Source: CAZWAP01 sp964632005
Lineage (GTDB): Bacteria; Planctomycetota; Phycisphaerae; Sedimentisphaerales; Anaerobacaceae
Direction of reading: 5' to 3'
Assembly (NCBI GenBank): GCA_964632005.1
Contig: CAZWAP010000009.1
Location: forward strand, 1-64,000
Length of the DNA stretch: 64,000 bases
Part shown: positions 28,768 to 36,709 of the stretch, in pieces
How positions within the stretch are numbered: the stretch's first letter is position 1
Layout: each line of letters begins with the position of its first letter
Made by a program: the position numbers and the translations under genes
Notes under the pieces: model-generated
What the model saw: only the letters and a program-made list of their open reading frames with translations
Databases searched by the model: none
Told to the model about the DNA's origin: nothing

Positions 28768-30002
28768 TTGGAATCTCCCTTGCTGCTGCATGCGTTAGCG
28801 AGCTTTGCGGCGTACTCTGCTACCTGCGTTACGGGTGTATCCGGCCCGAAGATGACATAGGGCATATCGAGTGCCTCAAGGGTGTCTTTTAATGCGAGCA
28901 TTCCCTTTACGAGCTGGGGGCCTCCCCTGCCAACTACGACAGGTATCTTTCTGGGCCCGTGTCTGTCGGTGTAATCCTGGAGGGCATCTGCGATCGCCTT
29001 GAAGGTTACGTCGATGGCGGTATTGTTGGCCTTTCCGCCGAGTATCAGCAGTAGTGCGGCCTTTGCAAAATGGTGCTCGAAGCAGATTTTGGCTGTTCCA
29101 AACATTCGCTCATAAGGGGGGTTGCCGCCGAAATCGGAGAGAAATATGGGCCTTCCTCCATTTTGTATGAGCGTCTCGGTGATGATCGTGGATGCTCCGC
29201 CGCCGAAGAGTATCGGGAGGATGAGGTCCCCGCCCAATTCGGCAACGTGTGCCTGGCCTCTATAGCTGGCTGCGCTCCACGAGGCCATCTGCTCCTCGAA
29301 GGGGGTTGTGTTGGCCGGGTATTCGGGCAGTTCGAAGCCGAGATTCTTGAACTTGAAGTTGGCCTCGTCGAAGATCGCCTTGAAATCACAGGCGTAGGGC
29401 TTTCCCTCCGGAGTTACCCGCCAGGGGTTGATCTCGCACATTCTCATTCCGGTCGATATGAACATATCCCAGAGGTCCACAAGGATGCGTGAGAATGGGC
29501 TGATGAGGCCTTGCGGGAATTGGAGCTTGTGGAGGACTTCGCCGGCCTGATATGCTCCGAGGCCCTTATAGACGTCCACTGCGAACGTTTCCTTTTTTCC
29601 CTCCTCTATTTCTTCAACGTCGACTCCACCGTGCAAGGAAACCGTCATAGCCGGACCGAGGAAGCGTGAATCGTAGGTTATTGCGGTGTATATGTCGAGA
29701 TCAGAGGGGATGTACCGGACCATGTATGCGGTTCTGGGTAAGTGGCCGTTGACCTCTTCACTTTGTACGTGCTTTAGCTGGTGCTGAGTCTCGACGTAGT
29801 CCGTAACGGTTCGGACGGCTCCAGTCTTGCCTCGTTTTCCGGTTAGCACGTCAGGCTTGACGATCGCCTTGCCGCCCCAGCGGGCGAGGGCTTCTCTGAT
29901 CTGTGCGCCGGGGGCATCTGCGGTAAGGTGCTCGGGCACGGGGAGATTGAATCTCTCGGCAAGGTGCTCGAGGAAGGTCAACTCTGTTATTTGCGCGGAC
30001 AT
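28764..30002 (-). CDS. aclB: ATP-citrate lyase small subunit (ATP-grasp, SCS-beta-like)
   Basis: A 412-residue ATP-grasp protein matching the smaller subunit of two-subunit ATP-citrate lyase. The ATP-binding region has AIVKPDVLTGKRGKTG, the magnesium site CEINPW, and the citrate/CoA-ligase half SDFGGNPPYERM and ILGGKANNT. It is the first gene of the pair, with GGAGG before the ATG and a strong promoter 180-215 bp upstream. Known roles are cytosolic acetyl-CoA supply or the reductive TCA cycle; other marker genes (2-oxoglutarate:ferredoxin oxidoreductase, fumarate reductase) are not in the window. Confidence 0.82.
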   Translation of the reverse strand: MSAQITELTFLEHLAERFNLPVPEHLTADAPGAQIREALARWGGKAIVKPDVLTGKRGKTGAVRTVTDYVETQHQLKHVQSEEVNGHLPRTAYMVRYIPSDLDIYTAITYDSRFLGPAMTVSLHGGVDVEEIEEGKKETFAVDVYKGLGAYQAGEVLHKLQFPQGLISPFSRILVDLWDMFISTGMRMCEINPWRVTPEGKPYACDFKAIFDEANFKFKNLGFELPEYPANTTPFEEQMASWSAASYRGQAHVAELGGDLILPILFGGGASTIITETLIQNGGRPIFLSDFGGNPPYERMFGTAKICFEHHFAKAALLLILGGKANNTAIDVTFKAIADALQDYTDRHGPRKIPVVVGRGGPQLVKGMLALKDTLEALDMPYVIFGPDTPVTQVAEYAAKLANACSSKGDSK

Positions 30003-30190
30003 TTTGCCTCCGTTTGGCTATATCTATTCCGTTCTATTGCAGCAATGATACGACCAAAAAGATACACGCAAGCTCCCTCAGCGCCCTTCGGTGTGCTTTG
30101 TATAAACCGCTCCTGCTGGTGCGGAAAGTCGCCATGACTTCAATTCTCGCAACCATCGAACAGGCTACCGGTTACAGTACCTGTCGCGAT

Positions 30191-30219
30191 ATATTAAACG
30201 GAATGTCTGGATAAGTCAA
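30191..30219 (-). promoter_or_regulatory. Promoter of aclBA
   Basis: Minus strand: TTGACT (30219-30214), 17 bp, TAATAT (30196-30191). The leader to aclB is about 180 nt. The remainder of 30003-30393 holds no gene I can support. Confidence 0.65.
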
Positions 30220-30393
30220 GCAGATGAGGGTTATTTTCGGACATACGGCGAACCGCCATTTCAAGGGGTCAATATCCACTCGGCTTTATCTTAAGTATGC
30301 AAAGGTCCAGTCTCTAATTCACACTGGCACTTCTTGGGGCCGGATCAAACCAAAACCTACCTCTGCGTAGAGAAACCCAGACCGAACGTTTGT

Positions 30394-31827
30394 TCAGCCT
30401 TCCACGAAGACCTTCATACCCATCAGCCGGGCAATATGTTGCACGTTCGCCATGTGGTCGCCATAGACCACGACGCGGTGTAGCAGCGTCATAGCGTCCT
30501 CGGTGTCGAGGGTGGCGCTCCAGTTGGCGGCCATTTTCGCGGCATCGCGGACCTCAGTGACGATCTGCGTGCGGCAACCGTGGATCGCACGCTTTGGAAC
30601 TTCGATGATCTTGCCCGTTGAGACAAGTATCGTGTCCAGGTTTACCATCTTGGCGCGGGTGATGACCTGGCCGACGCGATACTGCACCTCGGGTACGCAA
30701 CCACTACCGCGAACCTCGGAATGCCCGCGCAACAGGTATGGTGCTTCCTTGCCGTCGGGCCCATCCATCTTCAGAGGCGCGGTGCAATGGGCTGTCCACA
30801 GAGCGTTGCGGGCGGTATCGAAGGTAGCGTTGCCCTGGAATGAGGCCTGATTGAGCATATATTGAAACAGAAGCATCGTTAACAACGAATCCATATCCCC
30901 TTCGCACGCTGCCGGAATACCATTGTCTCGAAGGCGGGCAAAGCCCAGGCAGGGAAATCCCTTCGACAACCATCCCATACAAGTACCCACGGCCAACCCC
31001 TGGGCCCGCTGCTGCTCCACCAACCGCTGCAACGCGATGCTGACCCGAGCGGCTTTGCTGATGTCCTCTTCGTCCGGCTCGATGATTCGCTTGGCGTTCT
31101 TGGTCCAACGCTTCGCCTCGGCTTTGACGGCCTGGTCGTCCACTTCAGAGAGCGTCTGGTCGAATAGCTTCTCGTCCACAGCTACCACCTCGGCCCCCAA
31201 GCGCTCCTTGATCTGCTCTGGAGACCGGGCGGGACTTGTGCCCCGAGCCGGCGGGAACAAGAGAATCCGGGTCCGCTGAAAAAGTGGAACCACTCTGAGC
31301 ATACGAAGCGCTTGCTCGAGCTGGTCATAGTCGCTTGTGGTCAGAAGGCTGACGCGGTGGCCTCGACGGTGCCAGCGTGGAGGGTACATCCAATCATGGC
31401 CGCTGGCCGGCAGCGAAAATACAATCATGGGGTGCCCCCCATCAAGGATCGGCTTGACCACCCTTAGCAAGGAGAAGTTCCGCACGTTGATCGCGAGCAC
31501 AGGTGCTTCCGGACCGGCCTTCTCCAGAAGTGCGGCGGTCTGCTGCGCACTGGTCGACTCCCCTATCACAAGCTCGATGTCGCCCAATTCCTTTTCCGCC
31601 TTGGCCAGACGGGCCTTCATCGCCTCTATTTGCTTCGTGTCGGCGCCCCAGTCGCGGTCCGGCGGTGCAGGTGTGCCGGTGAAAATGACGCAGATACGTA
31701 TTTTTCCCTGAGGTGGAGGAGGCGGAGACTGCGAGGCCCAAGCGTGCGCCCAAGTTGCGCCCGCAAGTATCAGGCCGCCGGCCACTCCGGTTTCCAGAAA
31801 CTCCCGTCGTGTACAATGTTCACACAT
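30394..31827 (-). CDS. Tat-exported L-fucose/L-arabinose isomerase-like protein
   Basis: A 477-residue protein beginning MCEHCTRREFLETGVAGG, a twin-arginine signal (RREFL) followed by a hydrophobic helix. The ATG at 31827 is chosen for the strong GGAGG upstream. The body resembles the L-fucose/L-arabinose isomerase fold; CEGDMDSLLTMLLFQYM (about 320) is the family's metal/active-site region with an acidic residue retained. Sugar isomerases are normally cytoplasmic, so export suggests a planctomycete-specific periplasmic role or a non-isomerase function (inference). It has its own promoter. Confidence 0.7.
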   Translation of the reverse strand: MCEHCTRREFLETGVAGGLILAGATWAHAWASQSPPPPPQGKIRICVIFTGTPAPPDRDWGADTKQIEAMKARLAKAEKELGDIELVIGESTSAQQTAALLEKAGPEAPVLAINVRNFSLLRVVKPILDGGHPMIVFSLPASGHDWMYPPRWHRRGHRVSLLTTSDYDQLEQALRMLRVVPLFQRTRILLFPPARGTSPARSPEQIKERLGAEVVAVDEKLFDQTLSEVDDQAVKAEAKRWTKNAKRIIEPDEEDISKAARVSIALQRLVEQQRAQGLAVGTCMGWLSKGFPCLGFARLRDNGIPAACEGDMDSLLTMLLFQYMLNQASFQGNATFDTARNALWTAHCTAPLKMDGPDGKEAPYLLRGHSEVRGSGCVPEVQYRVGQVITRAKMVNLDTILVSTGKIIEVPKRAIHGCRTQIVTEVRDAAKMAANWSATLDTEDAMTLLHRVVVYGDHMANVQHIARLMGMKVFVEG

Positions 31828-31887
31828 ATCGATGGCCTCCAAATAACGAGATGAAAGGTGGAATCCTCATTGTGAGAAACGTGAGCA

Positions 31888-31915
31888 ACTATAGCACCGC
31901 CAAATGGATAATCAA
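31888..31915 (-). promoter_or_regulatory. Promoter of the isomerase-like gene
   Basis: Minus strand: TTGATT (31915-31910), 16 bp, TATAGT (31893-31888), about 60 bp before the start codon. Confidence 0.5.
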
Positions 31916-32012
31916 GCTGAAGGGCCCATCAACCGGCATCTTATCTTCACGCCTCTGGCCAGTTGGAAAAAGCAGCCATAGCTAAGCGCTTATGTCTGCT
32001 CGACTTAAACAA

Positions 32013-32086
32013 TAGCGGGGGCAGGATTCGAACCTGCGACCTCCGGGTTATGGGCCCGACGAGCTACCAGACTGCTCTACCCCGCG
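32013..32086 (-). tRNA. Initiator tRNA-fMet (CAU)
   Basis: A 74-nt initiator tRNA. The acceptor arm CGCGGGG pairs with CCCCGCT leaving position 1-72 unpaired (C1 x U72; E. coli has C1 x A72). The D stem is GAGC/GCTC with A11-U24, and three G-C pairs (GGG/CCC) flank the anticodon loop; both are initiator hallmarks. The loop reads CCCATAA, so position 33 is C rather than the near-universal U. The T arm is GCAGG-TTCGAAT-CCTGC, discriminator A, no encoded CCA. Confidence 0.95.
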
Positions 32087-32160
32087 GTCGATCGTGTATT
32101 CTCAATCTCAAAGACCCTGCCCGCGCTACATCCAGCTGCGAGCAAGTACCCAAACGCCGT

Positions 32161-32189
32161 ATGCTACCACGATGCCGTCCTACAATCAA
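32161..32189 (-). promoter_or_regulatory. Possible promoter of tRNA-fMet
   Basis: Minus strand: TTGATT (32189-32184), 17 bp, TAGCAT (32166-32161), giving a leader of about 70 nt before the mature tRNA. Confidence 0.4.
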
Positions 32190-32204
32190 GCCTCACGTCA
32201 AGAA

Positions 32205-32621
32205 TTACAGGCATTTTCTTATTGCCCCGGCGATACTCTCGATCCTTCCTTCCGGATACTCGTAAGCAGGCCACCGGTCAAAGACGCCATCGCCGCTATT
32301 CCGCGGGATTATGTGAAAATGCACGTGCTCGACAACCTGGCCCGCGGCCCGGCCGGTATTGCACAAGACGTTATAGCCCTCGCAATTGACTGCCGCGACC
32401 ACTGCGCGGGCCACCTTGCCAAGCCGCGAAGCGACCTGTCCGAGCAGCTCCGCGGGACAGTCGTGCAACTTTGCGAAGTGCTGCTTTGGAATCATCAGCG
32501 CGTGTCCGTCACTTACAGGACGGATGTCCAAAAACGCGAGCACTACCTCGTCATCATAAATCCGCGCAACCGGTATTTGCCCGGCCACCATTTTGCAAAA
32601 AATGCAGTCCTCTGCGTTCAT
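32205..32621 (-). CDS. HIT family nucleotide hydrolase
   Basis: A 138-residue histidine-triad protein. CIFCK at the N-terminus is the usual Hint/HinT-type start with a possible zinc CxxC, and the catalytic triad is HVHFH within VEHVHFHIIPR near residue 98. Such proteins hydrolyse nucleoside phosphoramidates, adenylylated compounds or dinucleoside polyphosphates. The ATG at 32621 is preferred over an upstream start because CIFCK usually lies within the first ten residues. It lies downstream of rplQ behind a terminator, so it is probably its own unit. Confidence 0.88.
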   Translation of the reverse strand: MNAEDCIFCKMVAGQIPVARIYDDEVVLAFLDIRPVSDGHALMIPKQHFAKLHDCPAELLGQVASRLGKVARAVVAAVNCEGYNVLCNTGRAAGQVVEHVHFHIIPRNSGDGVFDRWPAYEYPEGRIESIAGAIRKCL

Positions 32622-32719
32622 AACAAGATTGTCGCCGTAATCCAAGCCAGCTGCTCTGCTGCCAGGAACTGATATAAGTTGCCATCTAAGCAGTAATTAC
32701 GAAAAACAAAGCAGCCTCC

Positions 32720-32749
32720 AAAAACAGCTGTCCCGATCTTCTCGGGGCA
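32720..32749 (-). terminator. Intrinsic terminator after rplQ
   Basis: Minus strand: TGCCCCGA, a 5-nt loop, TCGGGACA (one mismatch), then GCTGTTTTT. It lies about 80 bp beyond the rplQ stop and would end the alpha-operon transcript before the HIT gene. Confidence 0.5.
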
Positions 32750-32826
32750 CCATAACTTTACGTCTTTGACTTTGGTTCTTGCACTATCAAACTGACCGAC
32801 GGGCACTTTGCGTCTATAAGGATGTG

Positions 32827-33480
32827 CTATCCTTCGCTTTCGGCCCGTTCTTCCTCGCCTGGGCCTTCGGAAGGCGATGGCTTTTCTTCAACATCCTGCT
32901 GCTGGGCTTCGGAGCCTTGATCAGGTGCCTCGACCTGCTGGTTCTCTTCGGCCTGCAGGGCCTGCCCGGCGCCCGAAGATTCTTTGGTTTCGGCCACCTC
33001 TGCAACCGCGGCGGCTGCCTTGGCCCTTCTTCTGGATGACCTCTTGGAGCCTTTCTTGCTCCGCTTTTTCGGGCCTTCGTTTTCGCCTATGAGCTGCAGC
33101 AGAACCAGCTGCCCGCTGTCCCCGAGTCTTGTCAGAGACCTTCGAATGATCCGCGTGTAGCCCCCCGGCCTATCGAGGTACCGAGGCCCGAGCTCACTGA
33201 ACAGCTTTCCTATGACCGTGCCTTTTCTTACAGGCCTGCCGTCCTCGTACTCGATGATATCGCGATTACCAAGCAGAGAAATAGCACGGCGCCTGGCGGC
33301 CAAAGTGCCCTTCTTGGCCAATGTTATCAGTTTTTCAGCGAACGGGCGGACCTCCTTGGCCTTTTGCATTGTAGTTGCAATCGTCTCGTGCTCAAAGAGG
33401 GAAGCGACCATATTTCGCCGCATAGCTAAGCGATGCTCCCCTGTACGACTCAACCTACGTCCTGCGACTCTATGACGCAT
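32827..33480 (-). CDS. rplQ: Ribosomal protein L17
   Basis: Large-subunit protein at the exit-tunnel side. It has 217 residues; the L17 core MRHRVAGRRLSRTGEHR to the GYTRIIR region occupies about 1-118. Beyond it comes a roughly 95-residue tail rich in Lys/Arg, then Ala, Gln, Glu and Pro, far longer than the 117-130 residues usual for L17. The ATG at 33480 matches the universal start; the frame opens 17 codons earlier. It is the last gene of the alpha cluster. Confidence 0.95.
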   Translation of the reverse strand: MRHRVAGRRLSRTGEHRLAMRRNMVASLFEHETIATTMQKAKEVRPFAEKLITLAKKGTLAARRRAISLLGNRDIIEYEDGRPVRKGTVIGKLFSELGPRYLDRPGGYTRIIRRSLTRLGDSGQLVLLQLIGENEGPKKRSKKGSKRSSRRRAKAAAAVAEVAETKESSGAGQALQAEENQQVEAPDQGSEAQQQDVEEKPSPSEGPGEEERAESEG

Positions 33481-33535
33481 ATCTTTCAGATCCCTACCTT
33501 CACTACGGCTCTTCAGCCAACACTGGCCCAAACAT

Positions 33536-34546
33536 TTAAGACTGCTCGGCAGAATCGGTCATTCCCAGGGAAAGACCGATGTCCGCCAGTTTCCTCTTTA
33601 TTTCGCGCAACGATGTCTTCCCGAAGCTGCGAATCTTCAACAGATCGGCGTCGGTCATTTTCACCAGCTGCCCGACAGTTTCCACCTTGACAGATTCCAG
33701 GCAGTTGCTGGCCCTGACGGACAGCTCGAGCTCCTGGATCGGCATCTCCAGCTTCCGGGCGAGCTCTTCGTCGATCGCTTTTTCCTCGGTAAGCTCTTCG
33801 GCGACCTCGCCGGCGACCGTATCCTCGCCCATTTCAAAATACTGCACGAACGGATTGACGTGCTTTCTGAGTATCTTGGCTGCCTCAACCAGGGCCATCT
33901 CGGGGCTTACGGTCCCGTTGGTCCAGATCTCCAGTATCAGCCGGTCATAGTTTGTACGCTGGCCAACACGTGTATCCTCGGTCGTGTAGCGAACCCTCGT
34001 GACCGGCGAATAAACAGCATCAAGCATGATGCGGCCGATCTCCTGGTCGAAGCGGTCAGTTGCCGCAATCCTCTCGGCAGCCGGGACATACCCGCGCCCG
34101 TTCTCCACGACCATTTCCATCTCAAAATTCACATCCTCCGTCAACGTAGCCAGGACAGTGTCCTTACTTACCACCTCTATGGCCGGGTCGGCAACGATAC
34201 TCTCGGCTGTTACCACCCCGGCTTTGTTTGCCGCCACAGTCATCGTCTTCGGCCCGTCTCCTTGAAGGCGAACCACGAGACTCTTGACGTTGAGAACAAT
34301 GTCGGTTACGTCTTCCACAATGCCTTTGATCGAGCTGAATTCGTGGCTGACGCCCGCTATCTTGATGGACGTGACGGCGCTGCCCTCCAGAGATGAAAGC
34401 AATACGCGCCTCAAACTGTTGCCGATCGTGGTGCCGAACCCACGTTCAAAGGGCTCAATAAAAAACTTGCCATACGTATCACTCGAGACGCTTGTGTCTC
34501 GCTCAACCCGCGTCGGCAATTCCAAACCACGCCATGTGACTCGCAT
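33536..34546 (-). CDS. rpoA: RNA polymerase alpha subunit
   Basis: Scaffold for polymerase assembly and, through its C-terminal domain, contact for activators and UP elements. It has 336 residues: N-terminal dimerisation domain (1-230, RGFGTTIGNSLRRVLL), an acidic linker (TEEKAIDEE) and the alpha-CTD (about 265-325, LSVRASNCLESV, IRSFGKTSLREIKRKL). The start has a GGAGG 7 bp upstream. A weak internal promoter may lie in the 176-bp gap to rpsD. Confidence 0.97.
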   Translation of the reverse strand: MRVTWRGLELPTRVERDTSVSSDTYGKFFIEPFERGFGTTIGNSLRRVLLSSLEGSAVTSIKIAGVSHEFSSIKGIVEDVTDIVLNVKSLVVRLQGDGPKTMTVAANKAGVVTAESIVADPAIEVVSKDTVLATLTEDVNFEMEMVVENGRGYVPAAERIAATDRFDQEIGRIMLDAVYSPVTRVRYTTEDTRVGQRTNYDRLILEIWTNGTVSPEMALVEAAKILRKHVNPFVQYFEMGEDTVAGEVAEELTEEKAIDEELARKLEMPIQELELSVRASNCLESVKVETVGQLVKMTDADLLKIRSFGKTSLREIKRKLADIGLSLGMTDSAEQS

Positions 34547-34641
34547 ATGGGCCTCCGGTCTTAAAATCCCAACATCAAAAGTGGAATATCGAAAAGATTA
34601 TCTTTGTCCTGGTTCTACGATTTGGCCTGCCGGCGGCAGCA

Positions 34642-34647
34642 TTATAC
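34642..34647 (-). promoter_or_regulatory. Possible internal promoter (TATAAT) before rpoA
   Basis: The 176-bp rpsD-rpoA gap, long for this cluster, carries a perfect minus-strand TATAAT without a convincing -35 at 16-18 bp. The hairpin CTGCC-GCC-GGCAG follows shortly downstream of it. Extra promoters before rpoA occur in other bacteria. Confidence 0.3.
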
Positions 34648-34722
34648 CCCGAGAAACCCTTTCGATTTCCAGTTTATTCTTGCGCCTCCAATCCCTATTT
34701 CTTCGCTGTCACCCCTGCCACA

Positions 34723-35355
34723 CTATCTGGAGCAAAACTCCACGACCAACTGCTCTTCAATAGGAATCTGAACATCGGCCCGCGTAGGCAGCGCCACGAC
34801 TGTAGCTTCGGCCTTTTCTCTCGCCAGTTGAAGCCATGTCTGGGTGGTGTAATTCGGATTGGCCTCCAGCTGCTCCTTTACCCTCTTGATGCTTTTTTCA
34901 GCCTGCTTAACAGTGATCCTGTCCCCGATTGATACACTGTAGTTGCTGATGTTAACCTTTCGCCCGTTGACGTAGATATGCCCGTGGGAAATAAGCTGCC
35001 TGGCAGCCTTGCGCGAGGGAGCAAAGTTCAACTTGTAAACGACGTTGTCCAGGCGTCTTTCCAGCAATTGCAGGAGGTTTTCGCCAGTGTTTCCTTTCAT
35101 ACGCTCGGCTTTGTGAAAGTACCTCATAAACTGACGCTCAAACACTCCATAGTATCGTTTGACCTTTTGCTTCTCCCGCAGCCGAATAGCGTACTCGCTG
35201 TTTCTTCCTCTCCGCCAGCCGTGCATACCAGGTGCGAGACTGCGCTGTTTTTTCTCGACGGGGCATTTGGCCGTCTCACACCTGATGCCCTTAAGCATCA
35301 GCTTCATTCCTTCGCGACGGCACTGTTTGCAGGATGAACCCAGGTAACGTCCCAT
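34723..35355 (-). CDS. rpsD: Ribosomal protein S4 (zinc-type)
   Basis: Primary 16S rRNA-binding protein of the small subunit, 210 residues. The N-terminus carries four cysteines (CKQC near residue 10, CETAKC near 30), the zinc-binding C+ form. The S4 RNA-binding domain is at about 95-155 (RLDNVVYKLNFAPSRKAARQ, GHIYVNGRKVNI). The ATG at 35355 is chosen because S4 begins MGRYLGSSCK-like; three extra codons lie upstream. Confidence 0.97.
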   Translation of the reverse strand: MGRYLGSSCKQCRREGMKLMLKGIRCETAKCPVEKKQRSLAPGMHGWRRGRNSEYAIRLREKQKVKRYYGVFERQFMRYFHKAERMKGNTGENLLQLLERRLDNVVYKLNFAPSRKAARQLISHGHIYVNGRKVNISNYSVSIGDRITVKQAEKSIKRVKEQLEANPNYTTQTWLQLAREKAEATVVALPTRADVQIPIEEQLVVEFCSR

Positions 35356-35396
35356 CTTATCCACTTGACTCCTGATAATCTTGATATGTTGACGCT

Positions 35397-35777
35397 TTAT
35401 ACTCGCCTTCTCTTCGGAGGCCTGCAGCCGTTGTGCGGCAAGGGAGTGACATCCTCGATGGAAGAGATCCGCAACCCTGCGGCCTGGAGCGCCGAGATCG
35501 CGGACTCACGCCCCGATCCAGGCCCCTTGACCTTGATTTCCACCTCGCGCACACCGTGCCGCATCGCGGTACTGGCGGCACGCTGTGCAGCCTGCTGTGC
35601 CGCAAAAGGCGTGCTCTTCCGGGACCCCTTGAAGCCCACACAACCGGCTGAGCTAGAGCAGATAGTGTCCCCGTCAACATCGGTTATCGTAATTAGTGTG
35701 TTGTTGAAAGTTGCCTTTATGTGGACAATTGCCCGAGCAACGTTCTTTCTGACTTTTCGTTTTGAGCTTTTCGCCAT
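35397..35777 (-). CDS. rpsK: Ribosomal protein S11
   Basis: Small-subunit platform protein near the mRNA exit, 126 residues. Diagnostic segments are HIKATFNNTLITITD, GSRKSTPFAAQQAA and the C-terminal DVTPLPHNGCRPPKRRRV, which is nearly invariant. It sits between rpsM and rpsD in the standard alpha order. The N-terminus is a short Lys/Arg-rich tail, as usual. Confidence 0.97.
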   Translation of the reverse strand: MAKSSKRKVRKNVARAIVHIKATFNNTLITITDVDGDTICSSSAGCVGFKGSRKSTPFAAQQAAQRAASTAMRHGVREVEIKVKGPGSGRESAISALQAAGLRISSIEDVTPLPHNGCRPPKRRRV

Positions 35778-35854
35778 AATCCTTACCGAAAAGATACAAG
35801 GCGCCGTTCAGACAGCTGATCTGCCCCGGCAACCAGCCGTATCCAGAACAACCC

Positions 35855-36238
35855 TTACCGTTTCTCTTTTACGCCCTTCTTCCCTGCGACCGTCTTCCTC
35901 GGACCCTTTCTCGTGCGCGCATTGCTCTGCGTGCACTGGCCCCGCACAGGAAGGCCTCTTCTGTGCCGCAGGCCCCTATAGCAGCCGATGTCCCGCAGGC
36001 GAGCTATGTTCTGGGCCACCTGCCGCCTTAGCTGGCCGCCAACGATATAGTTGCGATCGATTATCTGGGTAATCCGGCTCAGCTCATCCTCGCTGAGCTT
36101 GCCGGCCTTGGTCATCTTGTCAATCCTGGCCTCCTTGAGGATCTGCTCCGAAGTGTACTTCCCTATGCCTACAATGTAGGTCAGAGCAATCCATATCGAC
36201 TTATTATCGGGAATATCAACACCAACTATACGCGGCAT
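35855..36238 (-). CDS. rpsM: Ribosomal protein S13
   Basis: Small-subunit head protein at the bridge to the large subunit, contacting the P-site tRNA; 127 residues. The helix-two-turn-helix segment (ALTYIVGIGKYTSEQIL) and the CYRGLRHRRGLPVRGQ motif are clear. The C-terminal RTRKGPRKTVAGKK extension reaches the tRNA. It follows rpmJ as is typical for bacteria. Confidence 0.97.
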   Translation of the reverse strand: MPRIVGVDIPDNKSIWIALTYIVGIGKYTSEQILKEARIDKMTKAGKLSEDELSRITQIIDRNYIVGGQLRRQVAQNIARLRDIGCYRGLRHRRGLPVRGQCTQSNARTRKGPRKTVAGKKGVKEKR

Positions 36239-36281
36239 TTCGACTCCTATTCACTCCTGCACTGCACCATTGACTCGTCAA

Positions 36282-36395
36282 TCAGCCCTGGCGCTGCTTG
36301 TGCCTCGGGTTCTTGCAGATCACACGCACCACGCCCTTTCGCCGGACAATCTTGCAGTTTTCACAAATACGTTTTACGGAACTTCTTACTTTCAT
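36282..36395 (-). CDS. rpmJ: Ribosomal protein L36
   Basis: A 37-residue zinc-ribbon protein of the large subunit, beginning MKVRSSVKRICENCK. The zinc ligands Cys11, Cys14, Cys27 and His32 are all present (C+ form), and the basic tail ends RHKQRQG. It lies between infA and rpsM, the canonical site. Confidence 0.95.
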   Translation of the reverse strand: MKVRSSVKRICENCKIVRRKGVVRVICKNPRHKQRQG

Positions 36396-36443
36396 TTCTC
36401 TGCGTCCCCTTCCACAGCACCAGCCCGCTACGGCACGGCTGGC

Positions 36444-36659
36444 CTAATTGCGAAGCACTATTCGGCCTCTGTTGAGGTCGTAAGGAGACATCTCAACAAC
36501 CACGCTGTCGCCGGGCAAAATCCGGATAAAGTGCATCCTCATCTTCCCGGAGACGTGAGCCAGCACCTTGTGGCCGTTCTCCAGCTCCACCCTGAACATC
36601 GCATTAGGCAAAGCCTCGGTCACCTTGGCCTGCAATCGTATTGCGTCCTTCTTTGCCAT
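36444..36659 (-). CDS. infA: Translation initiation factor IF-1
   Basis: A 71-residue OB-fold protein that blocks the ribosomal A site during initiation and assists IF-2 and IF-3. Conserved features are the GHKVLAHVSGKMRMHFIRILPGD core and the SPYDLNRGRIV end. Length is normal. It is encoded between map and rpmJ. Confidence 0.96.
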   Translation of the reverse strand: MAKKDAIRLQAKVTEALPNAMFRVELENGHKVLAHVSGKMRMHFIRILPGDSVVVEMSPYDLNRGRIVLRN

Positions 36660-36709
36660 ATCCTAAGCCCGGCCAAGCACCGGCGACCGGGTAACTCGGC
36701 GCCGTCCCT

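Noticed and set aside
30003..30393. Short frames in the gap between aclB and the isomerase-like gene
   Set aside because: No ribosome binding sites or family likeness; the gap is explained by the aclBA promoter and leader.
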